Of a DNA stretch of 64,000 bases, positions 60,501 to 64,000 are shown piece after piece (the first letter of the stretch is position 1; every line of letters starts with the position of its first letter). Source of the stretch: an uncultured Burkholderiales bacterium (GTDB lineage: Bacteria > Pseudomonadota > Gammaproteobacteria > Burkholderiales > Burkholderiaceae_C); contig CAIJQQ010000039.1 in NCBI GenBank assembly GCA_903822825.1, positions 1 through 64,000 on the forward strand, in the 5' to 3' direction. The notes below the pieces were generated by a model, which did no database searches, was not told the DNA's origin, and saw only the letters and a program-made list of their open reading frames with translations. Made by a program: the position numbers and the translations under genes.

Positions 60501-61428
60501 CCCAGAGCACGGCTTTTTTGCCGCCCGCGTTCATGGCGATGTTGCCGCCAATGCAGCTGGCTTCGGCCGAGGTCGGGTCGACTGCGAACACAAAACCACC
60601 GCGCTCGGCCGCATCGGCCACACGCTGGGTGACCACTCCGGCTTCGGTCCAGATGGTCGGGATCTGGTTGGCCACACCAGGCAGGTCGAACATTTCGACC
60701 TCGGTCATGGCTTCGAGCTTTTCGGTGTTGATGACCGCGCTCTTCCAGGTCAAGGGAATAGCGCCGCCCGTGTAACCCGTGCCGCCGCCGCGCGGGACGA
60801 TGGTCAAGCCCAAATCGATACAACCTTTGACCAGACCCGCCATCTCGGTCTCGGAATCAGGCGTCAGCACCACAAAGGGGTACTCGACGCGCCAGTCGGT
60901 GGCGTCGGTCACGTGGCTGACACGCGATAGACCGTCGAATTTGATGTTGTCCTTGGCCGTCAGGCGCCCCAAGGTTTTCTGCACTTGGCTTCGCAGTTTG
61001 GCGCGGTTGGCAAAACGATCGTTGAATTGCGCTATGGCCTGGCCTGCCAAGCCCAACAATTGACCTACCAAGGCGTCACGGGCAGCGTCCTCACCCGGGG
61101 TGCGGCGTTTTTGCACTTCGCCCAAGCGGTGTTGCAAGGCCTCCACCAACAGCTTGCGGCGAGCGGGGTTGTCCAGCAGGTCGTCTTGCAAATAGGGGTT
61201 GCGGTCAACCACCCAGATGTCGCCCAACACCTCATAAAGCATGCGGGCCGAGCGGCCAGTGCGGCGCTCTTGACGCAATTGGTTCAACAGATCCCAGGCC
61301 TTTTCACCCAGCAATCTGGCCACGATCTCGCGGTCAGAAAAACTGGTGTAGTTGTAAGGGATCTCGCGCAGGCGCGGCGCATCGGCGTCGGCTTGCATCA
61401 AATGTTGGAGCGTGGTGGGTGCATTCAT
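57550..61428 (-). CDS. FAD/Fe-S oxidoreductase with DUF3683, GlcD and GlcF domains
   Basis: This 1292-residue single-chain enzyme resembles a fusion of glycolate/D-lactate oxidase subunits. It has an N-terminal DUF3683 region (about 1-150), an FAD-binding PCMH domain with [11 protein letters not shown] (212-222), an oxidase C-terminal domain ([14 protein letters not shown]), two 4Fe-4S motifs [11 protein letters not shown] and [12 protein letters not shown], and two CCG domains (LCCGYP and CCGESG). Such proteins transfer electrons from a 2-hydroxyacid to the respiratory chain. The donor is unknown; D-lactate or glycolate is the usual guess. Confidence 0.93.
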   Translation of the reverse strand: MNAPTTLQHLMQADADAPRLREIPYNYTSFSDREIVARLLGEKAWDLLNQLRQERRTGRSARMLYEVLGDIWVVDRNPYLQDDLLDNPARRKLLVEALQHRLGEVQKRRTPGEDAARDALVGQLLGLAGQAIAQFNDRFANRAKLRSQVQKTLGRLTAKDNIKFDGLSRVSHVTDATDWRVEYPFVVLTPDSETEMAGLVKGCIDLGLTIVPRGGGTGYTGGAIPLTWKSAVINTEKLEAMTEVEMFDLPGVANQIPTIWTEAGVVTQRVADAAERGGFVFAVDPTSAEASCIGGNIAMNAGGKKAVLWGTALDNLASWRMVTPDAEWLDVVRMDHNMGKIHDAEVATFELRYFKADGKTPIRTETLVIPGKTFRKEGLGKDVTDKFLSGLPGVQKEGCDGLITSARWVMHRMPTHTRTVCMEFFGHAREAVPSIVEIKDFMFAEQKRTGTVMAGLEHLDDRYLRAVGYSTKSKRGGFPKMVLIGDIAGDNADDVAKATSEIVRIANSRSGEGFIAISPEARKKFWLDRKKTAAISRHTNAFKVNEDVVIPLPRMAEYTDGIERINIELSLRNKLKLCRELEDFLEKGNLPLGKQEDANAIASAELLEDRVAQALAVVREVQAQWQGWLTQVDALFPQLQEHTLRASWKTQIRPALQNIFSGSAFLPILTEVNAIHQRVLKGRVWVALHMHAGDGNVHTNIPVNSDNYEMLQTAHEAVARIMVLARSLDGVISGEHGIGITKLEFLTDAELANFTAYKAKVDPQGRFNKGKLLRGAALTGLGDDVHAADLTHAYTPSFGLMGHESLIMQQSDIGAIAASVKDCLRCGKCKPVCATHVPRANLLYSPRNKILATSLLVEAFLYEEQTRRGVSIKHWQEFEDVADHCTVCHKCLAPCPVNIDFGDVSMNMRNLLRKMGQKSFRPGNAAAMFMLNATNPETIKLARAAMVGVGMRAQRFVAGLLKGIARKQTSAPPASVGTAPIKEQVIHFINKKMPGNLPKKTARALLDIENNDYVPIIRDPQTTTSETEAVFYFPGCGSERLFSQVGLATQAMLWHAGVQTVLPPGYLCCGYPQKGSGQFDKAEKIITDNRVLFHRVANTLNYLDIKTVVVSCGTCYDQLQGYEFDKIFPGCRIVDIHEYLLEKGIKLEAQGAYLYHDPCHSPMKLQDPMKTVKGLLGEQVLKSDRCCGESGTLGVTRPDIATQVRFRKEEEILKGEAALRASGAVGPKDNVKILTSCPSCLQGLSRFGDDLQNGLLEADYIVVEMAKHILGENWMPEYISAANSGGIERVLV

Positions 61429-61653
61429 GGGATTGGCGCGGTCAACGGCGAGGTAAAAACGCTTTCAGCCAGAGACGGAAACTGGCTTGAACCCGGCTGA
61501 GGGTGAATGTTACCGCAGTGCAACAATCACGCGCCGTGTGCAAGGGCACCTTTGCCGCAGGGGACACTTGTCATGGAAAGCCCGAGTTGTCGCCCGAGTT
61601 TCTTTGTTTTTTAATCTTTTTGTCACTTTACATGGGCATACTCACACAATCAC

Positions 61654-61668
61654 CAATTGATGCAATTG
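61654..61668. promoter_or_regulatory. Tandem CAATTG motifs upstream of ugpB
   Basis: CAATTG occurs at 61654-61659 and 61663-61668, each palindromic and separated by three bases, about 36-50 nt before the ugpB start. It may be an operator. The remaining 61429-61703 contains no gene. Confidence 0.35.
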
Positions 61669-61703
61669 TCCATTTGGCAGTCACTTCCTCTTCAGGAGCA
61701 CCC

Positions 61704-63011
61704 ATGAACTTCAAAACCTCCCTTTCGGCCCTGGCCTTGGGTTTGGCCAGCCTCTCGGCTCAAGCACAAACCGAAATCCAATGGTGGCACTCCATGTCAG
61801 GCGCTTTGGGTGACTGGGTGGGTGATATCGCCAAAGATTTCAATGGCAAACAATCAGAATACAAAGTTATTCCTGTTTTCAAGGGCAACTACGACGAGTC
61901 CATGACCGCAGCCGTGGCCGCCTTCCGCGCAGGCAACGCGCCCCACATCCTGCAGGTGTTTGAAGTCGGCACAGCCACCATGATGGCCTCCAAAGGCGTG
62001 GTGGTTTCGGTCGAGCAAATCATGCGCGATGGCGGCTACAAATTCGACCCCAAAGCTTACGTGCCTGCGGTGTCGGGTTATTACACCGCGCCCAACGGTC
62101 AGATGATGTCTTTCCCCTTCAACAGTTCAACCACCGTGATGTGGGTGAACCTGGACGCCCTCAAGGCGGCGGGCGTATCGACTGAGAAACTTCCCCAAAC
62201 TTGGCCTGAAGTGGCCTTGGCCGCGGCCAAGCTGAAAGCCAGCGGCCACAAGTGCCCCTTCACGACCGCCTGGCAAGGCTGGACTCAGCTGGAGAGCTTC
62301 TCCACTTGGCACAACACAGAGATGGCCACACAGGGCAACGGCATGCGGGGCACCAACGCTCGCATGGTTGTCAACTCTCCTTTGCATGTGCGCCACATTG
62401 AAAACTTGGGCAACATGGCCCAACAAGGCTTGTTTGTGTACAAAGGCCGTGCAAGCAGCGCTGGCGCACCTTTTGAATCCGGTGAGTGCGCCATCAGCAT
62501 CAACTCATCAGCCGCTTACGCAGGCGTGAGCAAGAATGCCAAGTTCAAGTTCGCTGTCGGCACCTTGCCTTACTACCCTGATGTGGCTGGCGCACCGCAA
62601 AACACCGTCATCGGTGGCGCGAGCCTGTGGGCCATGGCCGGCAAAAAACCTGCCGAGTACAAAGGCGTTGCAGCGTTCTTCAACTACCTGTCTGACCCCG
62701 CCATCCAGTCGGCCAACCACAAGCGCACCGGCTATCTGCCGGTCACCATGGCCGCCTTCAAGATGACCGAAGAGTCTGGTTTTTACAAGCAAAACCCCGG
62801 CACCGATGTGTCCGTGAACCAGATGATCCGCAAGACCACCGACAAATCGCGCGGCATCCGTTTGGGCAACTATGTGCAGATCCGCACCATTGAGGACGAA
62901 GAACTCGAGCAAGTCTGGGCCGGCAAGAAGTCTGCCAAAGACGCGTTGGACAGCATCGTCAAGCGTGGCAACGAGTTGCTCGAAAAGTTTGAGAAAGCCA
63001 ATAAGTCCTGA
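61704..63011 (+). CDS. ugpB: sn-Glycerol-3-phosphate-type ABC transporter substrate-binding protein
   Basis: The 435-residue periplasmic binding protein has a signal peptide (MNFKTSLSALALGLASLSAQAQ) and typical UgpB sequence such as IQWWHSMSGALGDWV, DFNGKQSEYKVIPVFKGNYDESM and GIRLGNYVQIRTIEDEELEQVW. UgpB binds glycerol-3-phosphate and glycerophosphodiesters for import. ATG 61704 follows CAGGAG. ugpA and ugpE follow, and a short hairpin at the 3' end may favour ugpB over them. Confidence 0.93.
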   Translation: MNFKTSLSALALGLASLSAQAQTEIQWWHSMSGALGDWVGDIAKDFNGKQSEYKVIPVFKGNYDESMTAAVAAFRAGNAPHILQVFEVGTATMMASKGVVVSVEQIMRDGGYKFDPKAYVPAVSGYYTAPNGQMMSFPFNSSTTVMWVNLDALKAAGVSTEKLPQTWPEVALAAAKLKASGHKCPFTTAWQGWTQLESFSTWHNTEMATQGNGMRGTNARMVVNSPLHVRHIENLGNMAQQGLFVYKGRASSAGAPFESGECAISINSSAAYAGVSKNAKFKFAVGTLPYYPDVAGAPQNTVIGGASLWAMAGKKPAEYKGVAAFFNYLSDPAIQSANHKRTGYLPVTMAAFKMTEESGFYKQNPGTDVSVNQMIRKTTDKSRGIRLGNYVQIRTIEDEELEQVWAGKKSAKDALDSIVKRGNELLEKFEKANKS

Positions 63012-63028
63012 TTTTTCAGGTCTTTTTT
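63007..63028 (+). terminator. Short hairpin with T-run after ugpB (attenuator)
   Basis: cctga (63007-63011, overlapping the ugpB stop) pairs with tcagg (63016-63020) and is followed by tctttttt ending at 63028. The 5-bp stem is weak, so partial termination between the binding protein and membrane genes is likely. Confidence 0.55.
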
Positions 63029-63066
63029 GAAGGCAAGCCAGTCGGCGTTCGCGTCGCCTGGCTTGA

Positions 63067-63960
63067 ATGATTTTGAGCAGCGATAAAAAAGTTATTTTTC
63101 GTTCCAACTGGTTGCCTTGGGTGCTGATTGCTCCCCAAGGCTTCATCATTTTGGCGTTCTTCTTTTGGCCCGCGGGTCAGGCTTTGGTGCAGTCTTTCCA
63201 ACAATCCGACGCCTTTGGCATGTCGGTGCAATGGAGTGGCTTGGACAACTTCGCCGCTTTGTGGCGCGATGACACCTACCTGGAATCCTTCAAAACCACG
63301 GCTTTGTTTTCGGTGTTGGTGGCAGGCTTGGGAATTTCACTCTCCTTGGTCTTGGCTTTTTTTGCCGACCGCGTGGTTCGGGGCATCTGGTTGTACCGCA
63401 GCCTGCTGATCTTGCCTTATGCGGTAGCGCCCGTGGTGGCTGGGGTGCTGTGGTTGTTTTTGTTTTCTCCGTCGGTCGGCTTGGTGGCCTTTGTGCTTGA
63501 GAAATTCGGCATCGAATGGAACATTTTGCTCAACAGCACGCATGCCATGACCTTGGTCGTGATCGCCTCGGTCTGGAAGCAGATCTCTTACAACTTCCTG
63601 TTCTTTTTGGCGGGCTTTCAAAGCATTCCCAAATCTCTCGTGGAAGCTGCTGCCATCGATGGCGCCGGCGTTTGGCAACGTTTTTGGACGGTGCAATTGC
63701 CACTGCTCACTCCAACCACATTTTTCTTGCTGGTGGTCAACACGGTTTACGCCTTTTTTGAAACCTTTGGCATCATCGACGCCACGACTCGGGGTGGTCC
63801 GGGCAAGGACACAGCCATCTTGGTTTACAAGGTCTACTTTGACGGCTTCAAAGCCATGGACTTGGGCGGTTCGGCTGCGCAGTCGGTGGTGCTCATGGCG
63901 ATCGTCATCGGTTTGACGGTGCTGCAATTTCGCTATGTCGAGCGCAAGGTGAATTACTGA
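63067..63960 (+). CDS. ugpA: ABC transporter permease UgpA
   Basis: The 297-residue inner-membrane permease has about six transmembrane helices and the EAA loop EAAAIDGAGVWQRFWTVQLPLLTPTTFF that docks on the ATPase. It pairs with UgpE. Its start lies 55 nt after ugpB, and its stop is 1 nt from the ugpE ATG. Confidence 0.94.
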   Translation: MILSSDKKVIFRSNWLPWVLIAPQGFIILAFFFWPAGQALVQSFQQSDAFGMSVQWSGLDNFAALWRDDTYLESFKTTALFSVLVAGLGISLSLVLAFFADRVVRGIWLYRSLLILPYAVAPVVAGVLWLFLFSPSVGLVAFVLEKFGIEWNILLNSTHAMTLVVIASVWKQISYNFLFFLAGFQSIPKSLVEAAAIDGAGVWQRFWTVQLPLLTPTTFFLLVVNTVYAFFETFGIIDATTRGGPGKDTAILVYKVYFDGFKAMDLGGSAAQSVVLMAIVIGLTVLQFRYVERKVNY

Positions 63961-63961
63961 C

Positions 63962-64000
63962 ATGGTTGAACGGCACCGTTTTTTGGACCTCGTCTCTCAC
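63962..64000 (+). CDS. ugpE: ABC transporter permease UgpE, partial (window edge)
   Basis: Only the first 13 codons are present, reading MVERHRFLDLVSH, which resembles the N-terminus of UgpE. The gene continues past the right edge. Position directly after ugpA supports it as the second permease. Confidence 0.75.
   Translation, partial: MVERHRFLDLVSH

Noticed and set aside
58834..60930. 698-codon open frame on the plus strand opposite the FAD/Fe-S enzyme
   Set aside because: It is the complement of the conserved GlcD part of the 1292-residue enzyme and shows no family signature.

Overview
The window comes from a GC-rich betaproteobacterium. It is most probably a member of the Comamonadaceae (Burkholderiales), resembling freshwater heterotrophs such as Limnohabitans, Rhodoferax or Hydrogenophaga; the genus is a guess. 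The pointers are the box-type aerobic benzoyl-CoA pathway, two Bug/TctC-type solute-binding proteins, the DUF3460-scpA-panC run, a DUF3683-type giant FAD/Fe-S oxidoreductase, and dense gene packing with many ATGA stop/start overlaps. No rRNA, tRNA, CRISPR array, prophage or insertion sequence was found.

Layout. 0.2-6.2 kb: benzoate catabolism, with boxR, boxC and boxB leftward and bclA divergent, and TGCA-N6-TGCA sites in front of both units. 6.3-15.6 kb: a frameshifted EamA transporter, then housekeeping genes (Mrp/ApbC, a patatin, metG, a SulP transporter, DUF3460, scpA, panC). 15.7-18.3 kb: an arsenic operon (arsR-arsC-acr3-arsH). 18.4-24.4 kb: gpsA, secB, grxC and a rhodanese leftward; gpmA, a C-terminal protease and a ThiF/MoeB-type E1-like enzyme rightward; then a secreted nuclease read leftward from the MarR gene. 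24.4-33.5 kb: an accessory catabolic locus made of a MarR regulator, a palindrome overlapping a likely promoter, a Bug protein, a Rieske oxygenase, an SDR, an aldehyde dehydrogenase, a second Bug protein, a sulfatase and a SulP transporter, closed by a good terminator.

33.7-37.7 kb: small stress and accessory genes (DUF883, YqjE-like, DUF4287, GNAT, isochorismatase, a HicAB toxin-antitoxin pair, DUF429). 37.8-41.4 kb: a leftward run nudB, EEP phosphatase, cardiolipin synthase, folE and a BLUF blue-light sensor, which places two pterin/folate steps next to a flavin photoreceptor. 41.5-47.8 kb: katG, then a PqqU-like TonB receptor with a cytochrome c and a PQQ-type sugar dehydrogenase. 48.1 kb: a lone, degenerate ABC ATPase. 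48.8-61.4 kb: a long leftward run with aspS, DUF502, a frameshifted FmdB gene, a sodium:solute symporter, ubiB, ubiJ, a Tim44-like gene, ubiE, DUF971 and a 1292-residue FAD/Fe-S dehydrogenase. 61.7-64.0 kb: the start of a ugpBAE glycerol-3-phosphate-type ABC importer, cut by the window edge.

Functional picture: a metabolically versatile heterotroph that degrades benzoate through CoA thioesters and probably another aromatic or organosulfur substrate, handles arsenic and peroxide, makes ubiquinone, and may oxidise sugars in the periplasm with scavenged PQQ. Two genes are broken by a single extra base in a homopolymer. That may be real (phase variation or decay) or an assembly error.
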